Part shown: piece by piece, positions 15,105 to 20,501 of the stretch
How positions within the stretch are numbered: the first letter of the stretch is position 1
Layout of the letters: each line of letters begins with the position of its first letter
Source: DATNPH01 sp036703315
GTDB taxonomy: Bacteria > Cyanobacteriota > Cyanobacteriia > Cyanobacteriales > Coleofasciculaceae
Reading direction: 5' to 3'
Length of the DNA stretch: 20,501 nucleotides
Assembly: GCA_036703315.1 (NCBI GenBank)
Contig: DATNPH010000074.1
Location: 1 to 20,501 of the forward strand
Program-made: the position numbers and the translations under genes
The notes under the pieces: model-generated
What the model was told of the DNA's origin: nothing
The model's input: the letters and a program-made list of their open reading frames with translations, nothing else
Databases searched by the model: none

Positions 15105-16564
15105 AAGCTTAGGGTGAATGCAGTCTGTCCAGATAATATTGGGTCAAGCCTCAGGTCGCCACCATGTGCTCGTGCGATTTCCCGTGCTATGCTCAGTCCT
15201 AATCCAATTCCCTCCACTTTGCGCGTCCGGGCTGGGTCACCACGATGGAAGCGGTCAAAAATGCGGTTTTGATCGCTCAGTGGAATCTCTTTCGAGCAAT
15301 TACTGATGGTAATCAACACAGTTGCGCCCTGACGGTGAGCATCAATCCGAATCCAGCCGTTTGGGAGATTGTACTTAATGGCATTGCTAATCAAGTTTTG
15401 CAAGACCTGAATGAGTAAGTCGCGATCGCCCTGTACACACAAACCATCGGCAATTTCCGTTTGAATCTCGAGATGGGGTGCCAGCAGTTCTATATCTTCC
15501 AACATCTCAATTAACAAGCCAGACAAATCTACCTCAACTCGATGCAGGTTCATTTGTCCGGCATCCGCGAGGGAAAGCAGCAAAAGTTTACGCACAATCC
15601 CACTCAGTCGGCGCACTTCATCTAGCAAATTGCTCAGGCGTTGTTGCACTTGTGATCCAGGTTCCGCTTGTTGCAGGGTTCGTTCTAGTTCCCCTTGCAA
15701 AATCGTTAACGGAGTCTTGAGTTCGTGGGCAGCATCCCCACTAAAGCGGGATGCTTGCTTAAAACTGCGTTCCAGACGTTCCAACATCTGGTTAAACACC
15801 TGAATCAACTCGACAAATTCAACATCCGTTGCACCAATGGGCACCCGTTGTTCCAAACCGCTAGCAGTAACATTCCCAATGACCATAGTTAACCGTCGGA
15901 TGGAATGCAAACTGCTTCCAGCAATTCCCCAGGCACCGCCTGCTACGAGCAGAAGCACCCCTGGAATTGAAATCAGGAAGATATTACGAATGACTACCAT
16001 CTCTTGATCAATTGCGTTTAAACTCACCGCGATCGCCACTTGAGTAAAGGCTGTGGTGGCTGCTCCAACCCGCCATGTTCCGGTTGCGGTGCGCTGGGTG
16101 GCGAATCGAGGAGTGGGCTGTGGTCGATCAGGCGGGGGTTGCGAACGTTCTGGAAAGCGTAAGTTGGCTTCGGGAAATGGGGCTGTTGGTTGCTCGGAAG
16201 GGGGTGATGGAAAAGGGGGTGGTTGCGGGCGCGATGTCCATAGGTTTGTGACATCCAGATCGGTAGCCCATTGCTGGGAACGATACAGCACATTGCCATC
16301 TGCACCTATGACCAGTATGGCGCTCGGTGTCTTTGCATCGGTGCCCAGCGCACGCGGGAGAAAGGCTTCATAAGACTGCCAGCGCTCTGGTGAGCGGGGG
16401 CGACCTGCCCGCATCAATTGACTCTCCAGTTCCGCATCTAGACGGCTAACCTTCGCCTCATAAATTAGCCACCAGGAAATTAATCCAAACCCTGCTAGGG
16501 CGCTGCCTGCCAGAACAGCAGACAATAGGGCAATTCGGATACGGAAAGAACGTAGCTTCAGCAT
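15080..16564 (-). CDS. Sensor histidine kinase of an OmpR-type two-component system
   Basis: From ATG at 16564 the protein has 494 residues. The open frame extends 34 codons further, but those codons lie in a GGCAGAAG repeat and lack family character, while MLKLRSFRIRIALLSAV begins a normal first membrane segment (about 9-36). A periplasmic part (37-190) with a Pro-rich stretch (112-152) follows, then a second membrane segment (192-218), a HAMP region, the DHp domain with phosphoacceptor His280 (AAHELKTPL), N box (QNLISNAIKYN, 389-399), F box (IFDRFHRGD) and G2 box (EGIGLGLSIA, 451-460). The G1 box is degenerate (SNCSKEIP rather than NxGPGIP), a variation also seen in copper/silver-type sensors. 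It senses an unknown envelope signal and phosphorylates the neighbouring regulator. Confidence 0.92.
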   Translation of the reverse strand: MLKLRSFRIRIALLSAVLAGSALAGFGLISWWLIYEAKVSRLDAELESQLMRAGRPRSPERWQSYEAFLPRALGTDAKTPSAILVIGADGNVLYRSQQWATDLDVTNLWTSRPQPPPFPSPPSEQPTAPFPEANLRFPERSQPPPDRPQPTPRFATQRTATGTWRVGAATTAFTQVAIAVSLNAIDQEMVVIRNIFLISIPGVLLLVAGGAWGIAGSSLHSIRRLTMVIGNVTASGLEQRVPIGATDVEFVELIQVFNQMLERLERSFKQASRFSGDAAHELKTPLTILQGELERTLQQAEPGSQVQQRLSNLLDEVRRLSGIVRKLLLLSLADAGQMNLHRVEVDLSGLLIEMLEDIELLAPHLEIQTEIADGLCVQGDRDLLIQVLQNLISNAIKYNLPNGWIRIDAHRQGATVLITISNCSKEIPLSDQNRIFDRFHRGDPARTRKVEGIGLGLSIAREIARAHGGDLRLDPILSGQTAFTLSLCVNSSIT

Positions 16565-16586
16565 TAAGGCTCTGATTGACAAAGAA

Positions 16587-16729
16587 AAGGCAGAAGGCTC
16601 CAAGGCAGAGGGCAGAAGGAATTTATTTCCTTGTGGCGTTAGCACAGTGAGACGAAGTCTAGGCACAGGGTAGAAGCCCCACTAGTATTTCTACCTTCTG
16701 CTTTCTGCCTCCTGGCTTCTGCCTTCTTC
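16587..16729. repeat. Paired GGCAGAAG-type repeat arms between regulator and kinase genes
   Basis: Left arm 16587-16620 (AAGGCAGAAGGCTC, then CAAGGCAGAGGGCAGAAGG) and right arm 16694-16729 (CCTTCTGCTTTCTGCC, then TCCTGGCTTCTGCCTTCTT) are imperfect inverted copies of a 7-8-nt unit, separated by 73 bp. The right arm forms the last 13 codons of the response regulator. Confidence 0.7.
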
Positions 16730-17422
16730 ACGAAACCGATAGCCGACACCGCGAATGCTTTCAATCCAACCTGCTCCACCGATGGAGTCAATCTTTTTGC
16801 GAATCCGTTGAACGCACACATCTACCACGTTGGTATTGGGATTGAAATCATAACCCCAGATGTGTTCCAAGATTTGCGTTCGGGTGAAGACTCGTCCAGG
16901 CGATCGCATCAGATATTCCAAGAGATTGAACTCGCGGGTGGTGAGTTCTACAACATGCTGATTGCAGGTAACTTCTCGCGTGATGCGATCGAGCTTGATG
17001 GGGCCGACGCAGACCAAATTTTGGCGATAGCGAAGCGGTAGCGAGTCTACGAGCGTCTCGCCCGCACTCCGACGCACCACTGCATGGATGCGGGCAACCA
17101 GTTCTTCAACAAAAAATGGTTTCGCTAAATAATCGTCAGCACCCAGGTTTAGACCCTCAATTCGGTCATCCAATTCATTCCGGGCAGTCAGCAAAATTAT
17201 GGGCACATTCTGTCCTTTCCGGCGCAGGTTTTTTAGGATGGACAACCCATCTTTTCCGGGCACCATAATGTCAAGCACAATCACGTCATACTCGTTGTTC
17301 AAGGCGCGAGTATAGCCCTCGTCTCCGTTGTCGCAGTAATCAACGACAAATCCCTGTTCCTTCAACCCGGCTCGGACGAAGTTGGCAATTTTCGCTTCAT
17401 CTTCAACGAACAGAACATGCAT
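16691..17422 (-). CDS. OmpR/PhoB-family response regulator
   Basis: The 243-residue protein has a receiver domain (1-115) with acidic pocket Glu7/Asp8, phosphoacceptor Asp51 (VLDIMVPG), Thr79 and Lys101 (AKPF), then a winged-helix output domain (about 135-230) ending in the standard IESIRGVGYRFR. It would activate or repress genes when phosphorylated by the kinase encoded just downstream, 126 bp after its stop. The last 13 residues (EEGRSQEAESRR and neighbours) are not family sequence; they are translated from the GGCAGAAG repeat arm, so the gene's original stop has been lost and replaced. ATG at 17422 has only a weak upstream GAGA. Similarity is closest in style to heavy-metal regulators (CopR/CusR type), but no metal-transport genes are adjacent. 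Confidence 0.93.
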   Translation of the reverse strand: MHVLFVEDEAKIANFVRAGLKEQGFVVDYCDNGDEGYTRALNNEYDVIVLDIMVPGKDGLSILKNLRRKGQNVPIILLTARNELDDRIEGLNLGADDYLAKPFFVEELVARIHAVVRRSAGETLVDSLPLRYRQNLVCVGPIKLDRITREVTCNQHVVELTTREFNLLEYLMRSPGRVFTRTQILEHIWGYDFNPNTNVVDVCVQRIRKKIDSIGGAGWIESIRGVGYRFREEGRSQEAESRR

Positions 17423-17452
17423 TGGTTTCTCATGCGATCTGCCTTGGCGGCA

Positions 17453-17467
17453 GCGCTTGCGCTATCG
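17453..17467 (+). repeat. GCGCT-type palindromic repeat, left copy
   Basis: GCGCTTGCGCTATCG here and its inverted near copy at 17962-17976 (14 of 15 bases identical) flank the repeat region about 500 bp apart. The surrounding GATCTGCCTTGGCGGCAG is also typical of dispersed cyanobacterial repeats. Confidence 0.65.
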
Positions 17468-17537
17468 GACGGCTTACGATGTTCATCCAGTTTAACTTGA
17501 GGTTATCTGTAGCACCCCTAAATGATTCGTGAAGCCG

Positions 17538-17570
17538 AGCTCCCCGACTTCTCTAAGAAGTCGGGGAGCT
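17538..17570. repeat. Perfect 15-bp palindrome (CCCCGACTTCT type)
   Basis: AGCTCCCCGACTTCT (17538-17552) and AGAAGTCGGGGAGCT (17556-17570) with a 3-nt loop. This CCCCGACTTCT hairpin is, from memory, a common dispersed repeat in cyanobacteria. It has no T-run, so it is more likely a REP-like element than a terminator. Confidence 0.75.
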
Positions 17571-17576
17571 GAACCA

Positions 17577-17660
17577 GCAGTGATCGATCTAGGTGATAAA
17601 AAACGAGGCTATCGTCGCAATGGCATCAGAGCATATATCGTTTTGTTGAGGCTTGGAATT
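17577..17660 (+). pseudogene. Remnant of a Uma2-family (DUF820) gene
   Basis: The translation holds IDLGDKKRGYRRNGIRAYIV, closely like the DLGDKxxxYRRNGVxEYIVW block of Uma2-family PD-(D/E)XK nuclease-like proteins, which are abundant in cyanobacteria. Only about 25 codons of it remain; the frame then enters the GGCAGAAG repeat and no start or N-terminal half is present. The expected Glu of EYIVW is Ala here. A broken fragment. Confidence 0.6.
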
Positions 17661-17898
17661 GAAGAAGGCAGAAGAATGAAGGCAGAAGGCTCTTATGTAA
17701 CCCCTTGGAAGGGGATTCTAACCCCTGCCAATTGGGAGCCACCAAATCGAAGATTTGCAAGGGGCTTGATACCCTTACTCCCTTGGGTCGTGGGCTTCGA
17801 CGTTGAGCGCTCAGCCGAAACGCGCTCAGCCGAACGGCAAAGGACGAAGGCATTCCTTCATCCTCCTGCATAAGAGCCCTCTGCCCTCTGCCTTTCTT
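17661..17898. repeat. Paired GGCAGAAG arms enclosing about 170 bp (MITE-like)
   Basis: Left arm 17661-17697 (GAAGAAGGCAGAAG ... AAGGCAGAAGGCTCTTATG) and right arm 17869-17898 (CATAAGAGCCCTCTGCC ... CTGCCTTTCTT) are inverted. The inner 10 bases GGCTCTTATG/CATAAGAGCC (17688-17697 with 17869-17878) match perfectly. The arms use the same unit as those at 16587-16729. No transposase or target duplication was seen. Confidence 0.6.
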
Positions 17899-17961
17899 GG
17901 TCATCGGCATTCCCATGTACAATTTCAGCATTCCCAGTACGTTCAAAGCTGTTAGCAGACG

Positions 17962-17976
17962 CGATAGCGCTAGCGC
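17962..17976 (-). repeat. GCGCT-type palindromic repeat, right inverted copy
   Basis: On the minus strand this reads GCGCTAGCGCTATCG, one base different from 17453-17467. Confidence 0.65.
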
Positions 17977-18039
17977 GCGACGCAGTTGCTTTCGCACCGG
18001 CTCGTACCCAAGTGGCTCAACTGGTTGGAGGGTAAGGCG

Positions 18040-18552
18040 ATGCTGCAACACCTGATAACTCAACAACATTACTTCGCATTGAAGCTTTTCTCGGCGCTGG
18101 GCTGCGGGCTGATAGCCGGAGTCTTCTTTGCCTTCTCGTGCTTCGTGATGAACGCCCTTGCCCGGCTCCAGCCGCCGCAGGGCATTGCCGCCATGCAATC
18201 CATTAATATCACCGTGATCAATCCATTGTTCATGGCAGCGTTCTTGGGAACGGCAGCGGCTTGTATCTTTCTGGCTGTCTCCTCGCTGTTAAAGTGGCAT
18301 CAACCCGGTGCCGCCTACTTGCTCCTCGGCAGCCTGCTGTATCTCATCGGCACAGTAGGAGTGACAATCGTGTTCAATGTGCCGTTGAATGATGCGCTGG
18401 CGAGAGTCGAGCCGGACAGCGCTGACGGCGCGAGCCTATGGGCAAACTACCTTGCCAACTGGACGGTCTGGAATCACATTCGGACGGCAGCGGCACTTGC
18501 GGCAGCGGCATCGCTCACCATCGCACTCTGTGATCGAGCGGCGCGATCGTAG
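18040..18552 (+). CDS. DUF1772 / anthrone oxygenase-like membrane protein
   Basis: From ATG at 18040, chosen because GGAGG lies 8 nt upstream (the frame could extend 18 codons further but without such a site), the protein has 170 residues. It has four membrane segments and the family pattern: a first helix ending in GVFFAFSCFVMNAL, the IAAMQSINITVINPLFM block, then NVPLNDALA and WTVWNHIRT near the end. Some DUF1772 members are anthrone oxygenase-like; others are uncharacterised bacterial membrane proteins. It stands alone on the plus strand between repeats and psbK, and its GC content is higher than that of the neighbours, which may point to a separate origin. Substrate unknown. Confidence 0.85.
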   Translation: MLQHLITQQHYFALKLFSALGCGLIAGVFFAFSCFVMNALARLQPPQGIAAMQSINITVINPLFMAAFLGTAAACIFLAVSSLLKWHQPGAAYLLLGSLLYLIGTVGVTIVFNVPLNDALARVEPDSADGASLWANYLANWTVWNHIRTAAALAAAASLTIALCDRAARS

Positions 18553-18675
18553 AACACTTTCGTAGGACTTGAGAGCTAGCATCTTGTCTTCTTGATGCAG
18601 GTTTATAGGGGTGGTCACAACGATGTGGACACACTAATGCGTAGTTGCGGTTGTCTAATAAACGCTTCCTCATCA

Positions 18676-18704
18676 AAGGCTCAGTTAAATGCCTTAACAG
18701 CCTT
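18676..18704 (+). promoter_or_regulatory. Hairpin in the psbK upstream region
   Basis: AAGGCT-CA-GTTAA (18676-18688) pairs with TTAAC-AGCCTT (18694-18704): 11 bp with a 2-nt bulge. It lies about 70 bp before the psbK start, just upstream of a TAAGAT that could serve as a -10 element. It may be an operator or a leader structure; evidence is positional only. Confidence 0.3.
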
Positions 18705-18774
18705 CAGTTGCAATCGGGTTCGTGTTAAGATCCATGTCAATTCTGAAAAGTGTGTTGGAAAGGTAGATAAAAAC

Positions 18775-18912
18775 ATGGAAGCTGCACTGTTGTTGGCGAA
18801 ACTGCCGGAAGCGTACTCGATTTTCGATCCTCTGGTAGACGTTCTACCAGTTATCCCTGTCTTCTTCTTGCTGCTGGCTTTCGTCTGGCAAGCTGCTGTC
18901 GGTTTTAGGTAA
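18775..18912 (+). CDS. psbK: Photosystem II reaction centre protein K
   Basis: A 45-residue protein from ATG at 18775. The mature part, KLPEAYSIFDPLVDVLPVIP followed by VFFLLLAFVWQAAVGFR, is essentially the cyanobacterial and plastid PsbK sequence. The first residues MEAALLLA form the short leader that is removed. PsbK is a single-span subunit at the edge of the photosystem II core near CP43 and helps stabilise plastoquinone binding and assembly. A longer frame runs upstream to 18592, but its extra 61 codons have no counterpart in PsbK; the short gene has AAAGG about 11 nt before its ATG. It stands alone; the large inverted repeat just downstream may help end its transcript. Confidence 0.97.
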   Translation: MEAALLLAKLPEAYSIFDPLVDVLPVIPVFFLLLAFVWQAAVGFR

Positions 18913-18929
18913 ATCCTCTAAGGGGTGAA

Positions 18930-19068
18930 GGTTAGCAGGTTGTCTCAAAAGTTGAAGGTTGAAGGTTGGAGGTTGGGAAGGTTTAAAACCCACTACCTGA
19001 TAACCTGCTAACTTTCTGACCTGCTAACTAGAACCTGTAACCTATTCTTCTAACCTTCAACCTTCAAC
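18930..19068. repeat. Large inverted heptamer repeat between psbK and GST genes
   Basis: GTTGAAGGTTGAAGGTT (18951-18967) is perfectly inverted at 19052-19068, and GGTTAGCAGGTT (18930-18941) matches AACCTGCTAAC at 19002-19012 and a further copy at about 19019-19028. The units are heptamers of the GAAGGTT type, with several more degenerate copies between. Lying between converging genes, it could form a long stem in either RNA. This fits the short tandemly repeated repeats of cyanobacteria. Confidence 0.85.
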
Positions 19069-19073
19069 CCTTA

Positions 19074-19631
19074 TTAACGGCGTCCTCCAATTGTCTTTTG
19101 AAATGCAGGACGCTCTGCTAGACGTTTGATATAGTCTACGATAGCCGGATATTCACTCAAGTCGAGCTTCAGCATCAGTGGTATGTAAGACAAGATTGAC
19201 CCCACTGCAATATCCACTACACTCAACTCGTCTCCCAATAAGAATGACTGCTGTTCCAAGATTTGATTCAGCGGCTTCATCAGTTTGGGCATCTCCCTTT
19301 CCCGATTAGCTTCAACAAAAATTCCTGGTCCCAAGGTGGCATTACCAAAGAGAATCCACTGGAGAGTTTTTGCTTGTTCTTCTAAGGACGGAGACATCTT
19401 GCCATACTTGTGAGCCAGATAAAACAAAATTGCGCCTGACTCCCAAAGCTGAAAATCCCCATCTACAATTGCTGGGACTTTTCCCGTAGGATTAATTGCT
19501 AGATACTCCGGTTGCCGATGTTCACCAGCTTGCATATCCAGCAGGATGAATTCGTAGGGGACTTCCAATTCTTCCAGGTACCACTGGACAATGGATGCCC
19601 GACTACGGGCACCACCGTAAAGTTTCAGCAT
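19074..19631 (-). CDS. Glutathione S-transferase family protein
   Basis: The 185-residue protein has an N-terminal thioredoxin-like domain (1-75) with the glutathione-site motifs NPTGKVPAI (47-55, cis-Pro53) and ESGAI (64-68), and an all-alpha C-terminal domain (85-185) with the N-capping box VVDIAVGSIL. There is a Ser-rich SRAS turn (10-13) near the usual catalytic position, so it may be a Ser- or Cys-type enzyme; the exact class is not clear. It probably conjugates glutathione or reduces peroxides in the cytoplasm. It starts at ATG 19631, 17 bp after the stop of the gene upstream, so the two are likely cotranscribed. No strong ribosome-binding site precedes it, which suits translational coupling. 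Confidence 0.9.
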   Translation of the reverse strand: MLKLYGGARSRASIVQWYLEELEVPYEFILLDMQAGEHRQPEYLAINPTGKVPAIVDGDFQLWESGAILFYLAHKYGKMSPSLEEQAKTLQWILFGNATLGPGIFVEANREREMPKLMKPLNQILEQQSFLLGDELSVVDIAVGSILSYIPLMLKLDLSEYPAIVDYIKRLAERPAFQKTIGGRR

Positions 19632-19648
19632 GGCGGCACAATTGTATT

Positions 19649-20113
19649 CTAGAGTACTTTATGAGTATACTCGTGCTGTTTGACATCGTCTTCCCTGCGA
19701 ACCACCCGTGTCTGATTCAGCACCCGCTTACGTTCTGTTGAGTAGTTGAAGTCACTATTCGTCGTACCTAGGGGAATATGAGACTGCGCTTGGGTGCGAC
19801 TCTTGTAAGTGCGTGCTGCGGCGATCGCACGGGATTCAAAATCATCACAAAATTGAGCCTCGGCGGGAAAGGCAGCAGGTTTTTGGGGCGTTTCGCCAGA
19901 GAGTAACTCACCCAGAGTTGTTCCACAAGCTAATGAATAAGATGTCGGAATTTTTTTGAGAATGGCTTCTAGAGCCGCTGAGGGGATCGGTTCGATGACT
20001 TTGACTTCATGAACTTCACCATCTTCTTTGAGAAAGCAGGTGGCTAAACCAACAACCAGGTAACTATCGGTCGAGACATCAGGAGCATGATCCAAGGACG
20101 TTGCAGCTGCCAT
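19649..20113 (-). CDS. Conserved cyanobacterial protein of unknown function
   Basis: A 154-residue soluble protein with no signal peptide or membrane segment. Residues about 15-70 could be a small alpha/beta domain (DSYLVVGLATCFLKEDGEVH); the second half is hydrophilic and has a striking conserved-looking stretch, FPAEAQFCDDFESRAIAAAR, followed by YKSRTQAQSHIPLGTT and a basic, probably disordered tail. I do not recognise a named family, though the style is that of proteins found across cyanobacteria. It has two Cys in the N-terminal half (about 26 and 63) and one in the FCDDFE motif. GGA lies about 8 nt before the ATG at 20113. The glutathione S-transferase gene follows in the same transcript. 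Confidence 0.8.
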   Translation of the reverse strand: MAAATSLDHAPDVSTDSYLVVGLATCFLKEDGEVHEVKVIEPIPSAALEAILKKIPTSYSLACGTTLGELLSGETPQKPAAFPAEAQFCDDFESRAIAAARTYKSRTQAQSHIPLGTTNSDFNYSTERKRVLNQTRVVRREDDVKQHEYTHKVL

Positions 20114-20325
20114 GAGACTATTCCAATTAATGATGCGAAACTAAGATAAATCAATACCTCAGGTTGCATTCTATCAGTATCTACGTGACACTCTTGTCAG
20201 CGTCGTTGTATGGGAGAGATTTTGAGTTCGAGCCTCGTGATCGCTACCGATATCCGTCGCACGACGATGCGAGACGAGCTGCCCACTGCTTTCTCAAACT
20301 GATAAAGCGCCTGGAGTGATCGCGG

Positions 20326-20501
20326 ATGAAGCTGAGTGTCCTGGCTGAGCTTGGACTACTTAAATTCCCACAGAATTCTTATCGCCAGTACGAACTATGG
20401 CTAGTCGTTGACCGCACTCGCTACACCTGGGAGGCGATAACAGCTAGCGGCTTCTGCTTGCGATCGCAGCGCTGGTACAAGCAGCCGGATACAGCTATTG
20501 C
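20326..20501 (+). CDS. Possible partial gene running off the right edge
   Basis: From ATG at 20326 the frame stays open for at least 58 codons to the window end, preceded by GGAG 9 nt upstream and by an in-frame TGA at 20317-20319. The translation (MKLSVLAELGLLKFPQNSYR ... YELWLVVDRTRYTWEA ... LRSQRWYKQPDTAI) is protein-like and aromatic-rich, but I recognise no family. It could be a small cyanobacterial protein or chance. The 212 bp before it hold nothing I recognise. Confidence 0.4.
   Translation, partial: MKLSVLAELGLLKFPQNSYRQYELWLVVDRTRYTWEAITASGFCLRSQRWYKQPDTAI

Larger units (their letters stand above)
17423..18039. other. Repeat-rich region between two-component system and DUF1772 gene
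   Basis: Some 617 bp with no intact gene. In order: a GCGCT-rich palindromic repeat, a 15-bp perfect palindrome, a Uma2 gene remnant, a pair of GGCAGAAG arms enclosing about 170 bp with a 15-bp direct repeat (17807-17821, 17822-17836), and an inverted copy of the first repeat. Frames at 17529-17873 and 17626-18198 are by-products of these repeats or of the DUF1772 gene. Confidence 0.6.

Noticed and set aside
16565..16666. 34-codon N-terminal extension of the sensor kinase
   Set aside because: Encoded by repeat-arm DNA; the family-like N-terminus begins at the ATG at 16564.
18001..18040. tRNA-like sequence before the DUF1772 gene
   Set aside because: A few tRNA-like words but no cloverleaf; it contains the ribosome-binding site of the gene.
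17626..18198. 190-codon minus-strand frame
   Set aside because: Opposite strand of the DUF1772 gene start and of the GGCAGAAG repeats.

Overview
The window looks like a chromosome segment of a filamentous-type cyanobacterium. Evidence is psbK (photosystem II), many copies of the HIP1 octamer GCGATCGC (for example 921-928, 2441-2448, 3601-3608, 10703-10710), short cyanobacterial-style repeats between genes, and several small proteins of a cyanobacterial type. Most genes are housekeeping or accessory; no phage, CRISPR array, tRNA or rRNA was seen.

Layout. (1) 1-1455, minus strand: a truncated ureohydrolase whose signatures fit the nickel-dependent guanidine hydrolase GdmH, preceded by a clear guanidine-I (ykkC) riboswitch with a terminator-type expression platform. 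(2) 2165-3454: an exported serpin with an intact inhibitory hinge. (3) 3501-9481: pgeF (peptidoglycan editing factor/laccase domain), birA, a membrane-anchored M23 peptidase with a Pro-rich repeat linker, a BadF/GlcNAc-kinase-like ATPase and an AmpG-like permease. Four of these five suggest cell-wall turnover and salvage. (4) 9482-11360: a 770-bp divergent region with two minus-strand terminators and a hairpin leader, then a divergent infC that starts at AUU, ending in a strong terminator. (5) 11363-13016: three small orphan proteins (a winged-helix protein, a 94-aa protein with a strong promoter, and a small membrane protein with a TTG start). (6) 13163-14716: an AraC regulator followed by a ferric-reductase-like membrane protein. 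(7) 14922-17422: an OmpR-type response regulator and sensor kinase, followed by a RibD/DHFR-like gene reduced by an in-frame internal deletion to its two ends. (8) 17423-18039: a repeat graveyard with palindromes, paired GGCAGAAG arms and a Uma2 remnant. (9) 18040-20113: a DUF1772 membrane protein, psbK, a large inverted heptamer repeat, a glutathione S-transferase and a conserved hypothetical protein. A partial open frame runs off the right edge.

How the genes work together. The guanidine riboswitch should turn on guanidine breakdown (guanidine to urea and ammonium) when guanidine accumulates. The M23 peptidase would cut cross-linked wall, AmpG would import released muropeptides, the kinase would rephosphorylate the amino sugar, and PgeF would keep peptide composition correct. 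This is an inference from family membership and proximity; they are not one operon, since strands alternate. A recurring theme is that short repeats sit at gene 3' ends and in places have become part of coding sequence (pgeF stop, ampG tail, response-regulator tail).
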